This document shows, piece after piece, positions 1 through 7,200 of a stretch of 25,989 nucleotides of DNA (positions are counted from its first letter, which is position 1; every line of letters starts with the position of its first letter). The position numbers and the translations under genes are program-made. The notes under the pieces are model-generated. The model had not been told where the DNA came from. It saw only the letters and a list, made by a program, of their open reading frames with translations, and did not search any database. The DNA is from a virus. The DNA lies in IMG/VR virus record IMGVR_UViG_3300037189_011105, positions 1-25,989 of that record; one strand, 5' to 3'.

Positions 1-2
1 TT

Positions 3-263
3 ATGGAAAATAAATTGGATTCATTGAAGGAACAAGTTGAAAAAAATAAAGAAGAGTTTTTACATAGTGTAAGAACTTTTAATTATGCGTTAAAAGTGTC
101 TGAAGAATCTCCTAACACATTTACTGATGATACGTTGGGTAGATTGATTGGAGGTATAAACACTTCTTATTACGAATATGTAAATAGTAGACTTGAATTT
201 ACAGATGAATATGTAAAGAGTATTTTAGATAATAAATCAGACAACAATACTAAAAAAGATTAA
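3..263 (+). CDS. Hypothetical helical phage protein, possibly 5'-truncated
   Basis: This 86-residue protein belongs to no family I recognise. Its first 40 residues are charged and look helical, with heptad-like spacing of Leu, Val and Phe. The C-terminus is acidic and Asn/Lys-rich. The ATG lies two bases from the window edge, so it may be an internal methionine of a longer gene. The next gene starts two bases after its stop, as expected for a co-transcribed early cluster. Base composition is very AT-rich, about 25-30% GC by hand count. The reading frame is trusted mainly for its tight packing with its neighbours. Confidence 0.6.
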   Translation: MENKLDSLKEQVEKNKEEFLHSVRTFNYALKVSEESPNTFTDDTLGRLIGGINTSYYEYVNSRLEFTDEYVKSILDNKSDNNTKKD

Positions 264-265
264 TT

Positions 266-505
266 ATGACATCAGAAAAAGACATAAACTATTGGAAAAA
301 TAATTGTGAAGAAGATTATATCACTACACCAATTAGTGTGTTAAGATATATTTCTGAACTTGAAAAACTTGTTCCCCAACAAGAAATATCAGATGAAGAA
401 ATAGAGAAGTTTGCAGATGAAGAACTTGGAACTATTAGAACTGATTTTGATTTTGGCGTTATTCAAGGAATGAAATGGTATAGAGAACAATTAAAAAGTA
501 AATAA
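266..505 (+). CDS. Small conserved-type phage protein with WYREQLK ending
   Basis: A 79-residue acidic protein. Its middle carries a run of Glu/Asp, and it ends in a helix with the motif GMKWYREQLK. Short phage proteins ending in a 'G-x-x-WYREQ' helix are common in Bacteroidota phages, but no function is known to me. The start follows the previous stop by two bases. Its own stop overlaps the next start as TAATG, so translation of the two is probably coupled. It is a likely accessory early protein. Confidence 0.7.
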   Translation: MTSEKDINYWKNNCEEDYITTPISVLRYISELEKLVPQQEISDEEIEKFADEELGTIRTDFDFGVIQGMKWYREQLKSK

Positions 506-792
506 TGAAAGAGTTAGAGCAATACGAAAAGGTAAATCAAGAAGTTGTTATTCCTGTTAAATCAGAAATGAAATTGCTTGGTAAAATAAGACCAAACAAA
601 GGGCATAAAGTTTTTAAAATAAACACAACTACTAATGAGATATCAGAAGCTGAATATTTTTATGATGCTGTAAGTATGTTCTCTTCAAGCTATGAAAGAA
701 AAAAGAAGCTATCAATGGAAGAAGGATTTGCTTACATATCAGCACTGAACAAACAAAATGCTATTAAAAAGTATAAAAAATTAAAGAAATGA
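505..792 (+). CDS. Small basic conserved hypothetical phage protein
   Basis: A 95-residue protein that ends in a lysine-rich tail (KKYKKLKK). The central segment 'LLGKIRPNKGHKVFKIN' followed by 'TNEISEAEY' looks like a small beta-hairpin domain of a type I have seen in other phage hypotheticals. No enzymatic motif is visible. The start overlaps the previous stop by one base (TAATG), and the stop overlaps the next start by four bases (ATGA). Both arrangements support the frame and co-translation within the early cluster. Confidence 0.7.
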   Translation: MKELEQYEKVNQEVVIPVKSEMKLLGKIRPNKGHKVFKINTTTNEISEAEYFYDAVSMFSSSYERKKKLSMEEGFAYISALNKQNAIKKYKKLKK

Positions 793-1124
793 ATAAACAA
801 CAAACAATGCATGTTGGCATGATGAACTCATACAACCTGCTTATGGATAAGGTATCATTAGATACCGTAGTACAATCAGGAGTAGGAATATTTGCACACG
901 TGCCTGATGACGAGCCAAGACTCGATGATATAGAGATGATGATTATATATTTTCAAGACCACGACATGTTTGAAATATGCTCAGAACTTGTAAAGTACAT
1001 TGAAGAAAACTATAATCAGAACGGTAGCCTTAAAGGAGAGCAGTGCGACTGCGAATATCCAACCCTAAAAGAATACACACGTAAAATGAAATGTGCAACA
1101 TGTAACAAAAGACTTAGAAAATAA
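789..1124 (+). CDS. Hypothetical protein with C-terminal zinc-binding cysteine cluster
   Basis: A 111-residue protein. Residues 43-75 form an acidic helical region containing 'DDIEMMIIYFQDHDMFE'. The C-terminal 30 residues carry Cys86, Cys88, Cys102 and Cys105 (C-x-C then C-x2-C) followed by a basic tail, which looks like a small zinc ribbon or finger. The start overlaps the upstream stop as ATGA, and the stop overlaps the helicase start as TAATG. Base composition rises here to about 35-38% GC, from under 30% upstream, and stays higher into the helicase gene. This suggests the two genes share an origin. A role as a helicase partner is inferred from position only. Confidence 0.7.
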   Translation: MNKQQTMHVGMMNSYNLLMDKVSLDTVVQSGVGIFAHVPDDEPRLDDIEMMIIYFQDHDMFEICSELVKYIEENYNQNGSLKGEQCDCEYPTLKEYTRKMKCATCNKRLRK

Positions 1125-2566
1125 TGGAAATAATACAAAGGAGATTAGGCTACAGCAATACAGATATGCTGAAGCACTGCGAAATATTAAAATCAGTTAT
1201 GTCAAAATCAAAAGAAGCTAAGATAGGTAGAGGCAAGACCGTTGAGACAATTCAGATACCTAAGTACAAAGAAGATAAGGCTATTGTTGAGAAGATTAAT
1301 AATAGCCTTACTCATTACGCAAAGCACGACTTTGACTTCAGAGATTATCAGCGTGACATCATAAGCAGAGGAGTTGAGATAATAAACAAGCACCGCTTCT
1401 TATACTTAGCCATGGAGGTTCGTACAGGTAAAACACTAACAAGTCTCGGTATCGCAAACGAAATAAACGCAACAGATGTATTGTTTGTTACAAAGAAGAA
1501 AGCCATATCATCAATAGAGAACGATTTCAATATTCTTAAGCCATCTTTCTCTTTGTGTGTAATAAATTACGAGAGCCTTCATACTATCGACCCTGACATT
1601 TGTTGGGATTTAATAATCTTAGATGAGGCTCATGGCATTGGTGCGTTTCCCAAGCCAAACCTTAGGGCAACCATGGTAAGAGACTTGATTAGGAAAATGA
1701 AACCAAAGATTATATTGCTATCAGGAACTCCAACGCCTGAGTCTTACTCTCAGATGTACCATCAAGTGTTTGCCATACCGGGCAATCCTTTTGCTGAGTT
1801 CCCTAACTTCTATCGTTTCTGCGATAAGTATGTGAAGGTTAAAGAGAAAAAAGTGAATGGACTTATGATACGTGACTACACTGATGCGTATGATACAATA
1901 CTTGAGAAGATGAAGCCGTACACCATCAACTACACACAGCAGGAGGCAGGCTTTAAAACGGAGACTATTGAAGAGGTACTTGAGGTTGCTATGAAGCCAT
2001 CGACCTATAAGATAATCAAGAAGCTTAAGCGTGACTTGGTTGTGGAGGGAAAGGATGACGTGATACTTGCTGACACGCCTGTTAAACTTATGATGAAGGT
2101 GCATCAGCTATGCTCAGGAACTATAAAGTTTGAGAGTGGCAAGTCAATGATACTCGATCTGTCTAAGGCTGAGTTTATCAAGGAGCACTTTGAAGGATTT
2201 AAGATAGGCATCTTCTATAAGTTTAAAGAAGAACTAAATGCGCTTCAGGAAGTGTTTGGCAATATGATTACGACAGATCTTGATGAATTTAACGAAACAA
2301 ATAAAATCATAGCTTTACAAATAGTTTCCGGGAGGGAAGGCATATCGTTAAAGGCCGCTGATTATTTGGTATATTACAATATTGACTTTAGTGCAACAAG
2401 TTATTGGCAGTCAAAGGATAGGATGACAACAAAAGACAGATTACATAATAAAGTGTATTGGATATTTAGCAAAGGCGGAATAGAACATGATATATATAAA
2501 GCTGTTACAAAAAAGAAAGACTTTACTATTAATCATTTCAAAAAAACGCTATGTACAGATTCCTAA
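1124..2566 (+). CDS. SNF2-type superfamily 2 DNA helicase/translocase
   Basis: A 480-residue ATP-dependent DNA translocase of the SNF2-like branch of superfamily 2, probably acting in phage replication or recombination. The Walker A motif is 'EVRTGKT' at about residues 98-104. The Walker B DEAH box is at 167-170 and motif III 'SGTP' at 200-203. Motif V lies in 'SGREGISLKAADYLVYYN' near 402-419, and motif VI is 'QSKDRMTTKDR' at 429-439 in place of the usual Q-x-x-x-R-x-x-R. Both RecA-like lobes are therefore present. The length fits compact phage SNF2 proteins that lack accessory domains. The start overlaps the previous stop (TAATG), and the stop overlaps the following microprotein start in the same way. 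A VRR-NUC nuclease lies three genes downstream, a known pairing. GC falls from about 44% to about 32% near base 2280, so the C-terminal part may have been recombined. Confidence 0.92.
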   Translation: MEIIQRRLGYSNTDMLKHCEILKSVMSKSKEAKIGRGKTVETIQIPKYKEDKAIVEKINNSLTHYAKHDFDFRDYQRDIISRGVEIINKHRFLYLAMEVRTGKTLTSLGIANEINATDVLFVTKKKAISSIENDFNILKPSFSLCVINYESLHTIDPDICWDLIILDEAHGIGAFPKPNLRATMVRDLIRKMKPKIILLSGTPTPESYSQMYHQVFAIPGNPFAEFPNFYRFCDKYVKVKEKKVNGLMIRDYTDAYDTILEKMKPYTINYTQQEAGFKTETIEEVLEVAMKPSTYKIIKKLKRDLVVEGKDDVILADTPVKLMMKVHQLCSGTIKFESGKSMILDLSKAEFIKEHFEGFKIGIFYKFKEELNALQEVFGNMITTDLDEFNETNKIIALQIVSGREGISLKAADYLVYYNIDFSATSYWQSKDRMTTKDRLHNKVYWIFSKGGIEHDIYKAVTKKKDFTINHFKKTLCTDS

Positions 2567-2658
2567 TGATACCTGTGATTATGTTTTTAGTTGCATGTAT
2601 TGGATATGTTTATACTATTATTATTTACTTTAATGACGATAAAAATGGCAAAAAATAA
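2566..2658 (+). CDS. 30-residue single-pass membrane microprotein
   Basis: A very short frame that begins at the ATG overlapping the helicase stop (TAATG), the same coupling used at two other junctions in this cluster. The product starts MIPVIMFLVACIG and continues with Tyr, Thr and four Ile. This gives one hydrophobic segment of about 21 residues (3-22), followed by a charged tail ending DDKNGKK. That topology suggests a small inner-membrane protein with its tail in the cytoplasm. It overlaps the start of the next gene by 14 bases and fills what would otherwise be an empty gap. Function is unknown. Small phage membrane proteins often act in superinfection exclusion or lysis control, but nothing here decides that. 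An alternative is an N-terminal extension of the next gene in the other frame. Confidence 0.55.
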   Translation: MIPVIMFLVACIGYVYTIIIYFNDDKNGKK

Positions 2659-2926
2659 ATTAGCAGGGAAGCACCCCTCTTACGACAAATTAAATATGTC
2701 GCCTGAAAGAAGGAAAAAGAAAATAGCTTACGACAAGAAGTATGCTGCTTCTGAAGAAAGAAAAAGCTACAGGGTAGAACTCAATCGTGCTAACAGAAAA
2801 GCAGGAACCTATGGCAATGGAGATGGTAAAGATATGAGCCATACTAAGGTAGGCAAGTTAATATTAGAAAGCGCACGTAATAACAGAGCAAGAAACGGAC
2901 ACAATGGTAAATCAAGCAAGAAGTGA
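2645..2926 (+). CDS. Small, very basic HNH-like/DNA-binding phage protein
   Basis: A 93-residue, strongly Lys/Arg-rich protein. It has 'GDGKDMSH' at 59-66 and 'RNNRARNGHNGKS' at 78-90. This arrangement (GDGK-D-x-x-H, then spaced Asn/Arg) resembles small phage proteins with HNH-endonuclease-like ends. The exact catalytic pattern is incomplete, so nuclease activity is uncertain and simple nucleic-acid binding is possible. I chose the ATG that gives 'MAKNKLAGKH'. An upstream ATG at 2591 would add 18 hydrophobic residues unlike the rest of the protein, over sequence better explained by the preceding microprotein. The stop overlaps the nuclease start (GTGA). It sits within the helicase-nuclease module. 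Confidence 0.65.
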   Translation: MAKNKLAGKHPSYDKLNMSPERRKKKIAYDKKYAASEERKSYRVELNRANRKAGTYGNGDGKDMSHTKVGKLILESARNNRARNGHNGKSSKK

Positions 2927-3162
2927 CAGAGCAACAAATACAAACCAAGAAGATAAAAGAACTTGAGGACAAGGGGTACTATGTAATAAAGCTTATCAAT
3001 ACCAACAAGAATGGAATACCTGACCTCATAGCCATACCTCGTGGCTCCGATGTATTATTTGTAGAAGTCAAAGGCCCTAATGGGAAGCTTAGCAAACTAC
3101 AGGAATTTAGAATCAAAGAACTTGAATCATATCAAATCAAAACAGAAGTACACAAAGGATGA
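2923..3162 (+). CDS. VRR-NUC family nuclease (PD-(D/E)XK fold)
   Basis: A 79-residue stand-alone VRR-NUC domain, a compact Mg-dependent nuclease of the restriction-endonuclease fold. Catalytic residues are visible: Asp34 in 'NGIPDLIA', Glu48 and Lys50 in 'FVEVKG', and Gln60 in 'LSKLQEF'. An N-terminal Glu (Glu3 or Glu15) could be the further acidic residue. Its length is normal for the viral stand-alone form. Translation starts at GTG, overlapping the previous TGA stop by three bases. GTG is uncommon here, but no in-frame ATG exists nearby. Stand-alone VRR-NUC proteins of phages are known to be linked with SNF2 helicases and are thought to resolve or process branched DNA. The SNF2 gene three positions upstream fits that. 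Confidence 0.9.
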   Translation: MTEQQIQTKKIKELEDKGYYVIKLINTNKNGIPDLIAIPRGSDVLFVEVKGPNGKLSKLQEFRIKELESYQIKTEVHKG

Positions 3163-3677
3163 AACCACAATCAAAAGAAATAATACTGTCTGACATGGAC
3201 CTTCTCAAAGGAATAATTGAAGAATCGTTCAAGACGAAGATAATAACAAAAAGAAGGCATAGAGAAATTGTAGACGCGCGCATGGTGTTTGCAAAAATAC
3301 TTAGAGAGAGAGGTCACATATATAAGTCAATAGGAGTCTATCTTAATAAAGACCACTCAACAATTATACACTATGTAGAGCAAGCTCCTAATATCTTTAA
3401 GACAGACAAGAAGTTAATGGACTTGTACCTTGAGTGTAGAAATAAGTTTCTTGAGAACAGAGAACCTATAGTGCTGCACACAGACAGAGATTTAGTCAGA
3501 GAAGTGCTATCTTTAAGGAGCCAACTTGATGATCTCATATCTCAGTATGAGGCTATAAAAGAAATAGAAAAAAAGTACGAAAGACTAAATTCTATTATAA
3601 ATCTAATTGACCTGCGCACACCGGTTGGCAGTGAAAATCTAATCAAAAGGAAAATAAATGAATTGTTTAATGAGTAA
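3159..3677 (+). CDS. DnaA domain-IV-like DNA-binding protein with coiled coil
   Basis: A 172-residue protein. Residues about 28-77 resemble the DnaA C-terminal DNA-binding domain: a helix ('VDARMVFAKILRE'), a second helix ('YKSIGVYLN'), then 'KDHSTIIHYV' at 64-73, which matches the DnaA signature D-H-[ST]-T-[IV]-x-[HY]. No AAA+ ATPase domain is present. The remaining C-terminus (about 105-150) is a charged helix likely to form a coiled coil. In bacteria, domain IV binds DnaA boxes at oriC. Here it may recognise a phage origin, act as a transcription regulator, or compete with host DnaA. The start overlaps the nuclease stop by four bases (ATGA), which places it within the replication module. 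Confidence 0.8.
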   Translation: MKPQSKEIILSDMDLLKGIIEESFKTKIITKRRHREIVDARMVFAKILRERGHIYKSIGVYLNKDHSTIIHYVEQAPNIFKTDKKLMDLYLECRNKFLENREPIVLHTDRDLVREVLSLRSQLDDLISQYEAIKEIEKKYERLNSIINLIDLRTPVGSENLIKRKINELFNE

Positions 3678-3680
3678 TTT

Positions 3681-3875
3681 ATGGAGCAAAATAAAAACCT
3701 CGATAATGACAGGGCATTCAGGATACACCTGAGAATACATCATTGTCACATTACATTGTCTAACATCTACGAAAATTTAGTAGATAGAGACTTTGACTCC
3801 GTAAACAAAGACGCTAAACTAATTATAACTGAAATCAAATTTATTTTAAAAGCATTAGAAGATGATGACTTTTGA
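3681..3875 (+). CDS. Small helical hypothetical protein
   Basis: A 64-residue protein with no family I recognise. It appears entirely helical. It has a His/Arg-rich first half ('FRIHLRIHHCHITL') that could bind metal, and an acidic end (EDDDF). It begins three bases after the DnaA-like gene stop and overlaps the next gene by 14 bases. Tight packing supports it as a real member of the operon. No membrane segment or signal peptide is visible. Confidence 0.65.
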   Translation: MEQNKNLDNDRAFRIHLRIHHCHITLSNIYENLVDRDFDSVNKDAKLIITEIKFILKALEDDDF

Positions 3876-4245
3876 TACACCTGAAGACCTAAGAAGAGAA
3901 AAGAAAGCCATTGAACTATTCGTGAGTATGTTCAGTGGCTCATACCAAAAGCTTGACCCACAAGATGTAGACTATAAAGTCTTTGACAAAGACAATAAGT
4001 TAATAGCATACGCTGAGGTTGTTAGTCGCGTGAGAACAATGGTTAATGCTTACCCACTTCCAGTACCTGCAAAGAAACTTGTCAAGCTGTTTGACAAAAG
4101 AATACCGCCTGTTATTATATGGTCTTGTGATGACGGCATCATATACGCCAAAGCAAACGAGCTCAGAGGGGAAATAATTTTCGACTCTGAGCTCATTGTT
4201 TATTACAAGAAAAGTAAGGAGTTTAAGTATATTAGGTTTACTTAG
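3862..4245 (+). CDS. PD-(D/E)XK nuclease-like protein with altered active site
   Basis: A 127-residue protein whose layout looks like a restriction-endonuclease fold: an N-terminal helix, then 'DVDYKVFDKDNKLIAYAEVV' at 35-54, the helix 'KKLVKLF' at 71-77, and strands 'PPVIIWSCDDGIIYAK' at 82-97. Asp37 and Glu52 would be the metal ligands. The expected catalytic Lys two residues after Glu52 is Val54 (EVV instead of E-x-K), so it may be inactive or use another lysine such as Lys72. Two adjacent ATGs can serve as the start; the first is used. Its TAG stop overlaps the TAA stop of the giant convergent gene on the other strand, and a strong hairpin lies in its last codons. The fold call is from pattern only. 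Confidence 0.75.
   Translation: MMTFDTPEDLRREKKAIELFVSMFSGSYQKLDPQDVDYKVFDKDNKLIAYAEVVSRVRTMVNAYPLPVPAKKLVKLFDKRIPPVIIWSCDDGIIYAKANELRGEIIFDSELIVYYKKSKEFKYIRFT
4159..4194. other. Strong stem-loop at the convergent gene junction
   Basis: A perfect 10-base inverted repeat GAGCTCAGAG / CTCTGAGCTC flanks a 16-base loop. An inner GAAA/TTTC pairing is possible, and AAAC/GTTT flanks can extend the stem across a three-base bulge. It lies inside the final codons of the + strand gene, about 50 bases before its stop. Neither side has a long T run, so it is not a classical terminator. Because it is symmetric it would form in transcripts from either strand, and it could slow or end both converging transcripts. 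It is antisense to the region just past the giant gene's stop. Confidence 0.5.
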
Positions 4246-7200
4246 TATCTTTTAAAATATGACTTGTAGTATGATTTCTTATAGGTACCATCCCTATTCT
4301 TTTTTCTTTTTTTTCGTTTAGAATAATCGTACTCTTCATCTTCAATTATCTTTTTCTCTTTTGTTAGGTCAGACTTCACTTCTTTTTCTGTATTATTTTT
4401 TTCGTAATAATCACTACCCTCTCCAAATGTCTTTTCGTATAAATCAGGGTCATACCTTTTCATGTCTGACTTGCTATCGTATCCTTGAAGCATCTCCTCT
4501 AACTTTTCCTTTTCTTCTCGTCTCGTCATCTTCTCCTCTTCCTTCTGATCCTTTCCTTTGTATGGAGCTTCTTTTGCTTCTCTTATCTTTAACTTTATTT
4601 CTTTTCTTTTGTCAGGCTCTGTTTCTTCTTCAAGCATTCTATTAAGTGCCTCTACCTCAATTTTCATTTTATCTTCTTTCTTTTTAAGAACATCAGCTCT
4701 TTTGCTTTCTACTTCACGAGTGTACGCTTCTTTACCCCCTTGCTTTGTACTACTATTTTTCTTTGCCAATCTAAGAGAGTTTCTAAGGACAGCGTTCATC
4801 TCCGCAGGGAAACCAATAAGAGAACTACCTGTCGACATCAGTGCAACATCCCCTAATGCATCAGCCGTTTTTCTTGAAACGTATTTTTCTCTTCCATACT
4901 CATCCGTATACTTTCCGGTTGTAGCAATTTCAAATGCATCAATTATTGAATTGGCTTTGTCAACAGCAATACCATATAAACCCAAAGATTTCGCTCCATT
5001 TTGTTTGAAGCTTGTCATAAGATTGAACTTATCCTCTTCATCTATATCCTCTAAGTCTTGAAAATAGCTGAGTGCCTTATCTGCGCCAATAGCTACCGGA
5101 ACGTCAAGCACAGGTAATGGAGAAAGTACATCAGTAACTGTTCCTGTAGTCTGAGACTTATTCAGCATTTCCTCTCTTTTCTTTTTATCATCATCCGTCT
5201 CATTTATACCCATTGCCTGAACGGCTAAACCTCCAATATAAGAAGCAATGAGATATTGAGTATACTTAAAAGTAGCCATTTCTGCGCCATAACCTGCAAG
5301 TGATTTAAACGCAGTTATCCTGTCTTCTTTTGTAGCATTACCTTTTTTTGAAAAAAGAGATTTCAAGTCGCTATACATTCTCATTGTCTGATTCATTCTA
5401 AAGCTTGCAAAAGGCATAACTGTTTTTACCATTACACTTTTTATTGGGTCTTTAGTATTCATGAGCTTTCCTTGCAAGTCAGCGTCTGATATGTTCTGTT
5501 GTCTATCAACCATATCTTGAGCGTAATCTGCTGCCTCTTCATTTATCTTATCTTTTGCATAATCAAACTTTGATGGGTCTATGCCTTGTTTCTTCAATCC
5601 TTTTTCATAATAAGTAATCCAAGAGGCTTTTGCTATCCATACGTCAGGCTTTTCAACAAAGGCCTTTAGTGCTATCTCATTTGCCTTCCCCAACAATTCA
5701 ATTACTTTTGAAGCCTTTGATGTAGCGGCAGCCTCTGCTAATTTATTTATTGAGTCAACGCTAACTCTCGACTTGCCACCTCTGATAGCAATACCTCTTT
5801 GTGAGTTGTTAATAAAATTTACCTTGTCTTTGTTTCTGAAATAAAAGAAATCAGGCATCTTACCGGCATTGATAATTGTATTTATAGCAACAGGAATGGT
5901 CTGCTTAACAGGCTGAGTTACACCTGCCAAAGCTGTAGCTGCACCTGCCGTACCGAGGTTGCTAAGTTTTCTAAAAACACTTGTCAATTCATCTGTAACA
6001 ACAACTTGCCTTTGCCTTGTAGTTCTTATCAAGTCAGGTATAACTCCTTCTTTTCCGCTATTTCTAAACAACAAATCACGGTCTTCCTTATTAGGTATGA
6101 TTTTCTTTATGGCTTTGGAAGAAAAGAACGACTCTATCTGTCTTACTGTTCCTGCAGTATTAATGTCCATCAAAGCGTCCTGATATGCATTAATCATATT
6201 CCTGTCAAAAGATAAATCAAAGTATCTATCCTCCATACCATCAGCCTCAGGTCTTGTTGACTTCTCAAGTACGCCTGTCTTCTTTTTGTATACACCCTTA
6301 CCGAATATGTCATTGTTGCTATTAAGAAATACAGACTCTCTTGAAGATAACTCAGGAGCTTTCTCCCCTCCTGAAAGCAAAGAGAATTTAAAGTTGGTAT
6401 AGTTCAAATCTCTATCTAACTTTTTATTGTAGATGCTCTCAGATACATCAGCCAATTGGTCGTATATATCAGACCACTTATCAATCCACCAATCAACAGC
6501 CTCAATGTTTTTATCGTCTGATTTTTTTAATACCTCATCAACTGTGTTAGAATCTTTCAATACTTTGTCGTATGATTTCTGATATACATCAGCCATTTTG
6601 CGCTCCTGCTCGGTTCCGTCTCTTAAAAGTTCTATGCTCTTTTCTACTAACTCCTTCTTTCTTTTAAACTCAGCCTTTTGTTGCTCCGGGGTCCCGGGTA
6701 TATCTCTTTTCATGGCTGCGATAATACCTCTCTCAGCTACGTTATCAGCCGTGTCAAACGCCTTGCCATTTGCTTTTTGATTGTAGAACTGCTTAATGAA
6801 TGAATCAGTAAGCACATTCATCGTTCTTTGTACAGAAGCTTTTTTGTTTACCAACTCAGTAATTCCTGACAATCTCTTAAACTCTTCTGATGCTGCTACA
6901 CCACGAAACATTTGTTCTGTTAGGTTAGGTAGTGTTGATATCTGTTGACCAAAGGCTCTACCTGTCTTTTTGCTGAAGAATAGCTTTAGCTTCTTAGCTA
7001 CCACATTATTTTCTATTGCTTTTGCTAAACTATCTTTTGCTTTGTAGTCAGCATAAACTGTCTCCATGTTTGCAACTGATCCATTGCGAATGAAATTGTT
7101 TAACGCATCAATAACACCAAGCTTCTCTTTGTCGCTTAAATCCCTCATGTCCATAGACATAAACCTCTCGGCAATCTTCTTTCTGTTTTCAGACAAATCA

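Noticed and set aside
1721-2104. A 127-codon - strand open frame inside the helicase gene
   Set aside because: The + strand helicase has all its motifs here, and the opposite frame shows none.
2591-2644. Upstream start adding 18 hydrophobic residues to the small basic protein
   Set aside because: The 30-residue frame starting at TAATG explains this stretch better, and the extension would join a membrane segment to a nucleic-acid-binding body.
4558-5061. A 167-codon + strand open frame near the convergent junction
   Set aside because: It lies wholly opposite the giant gene's charged C-terminus and has the same artefact composition. No recognisable domain.
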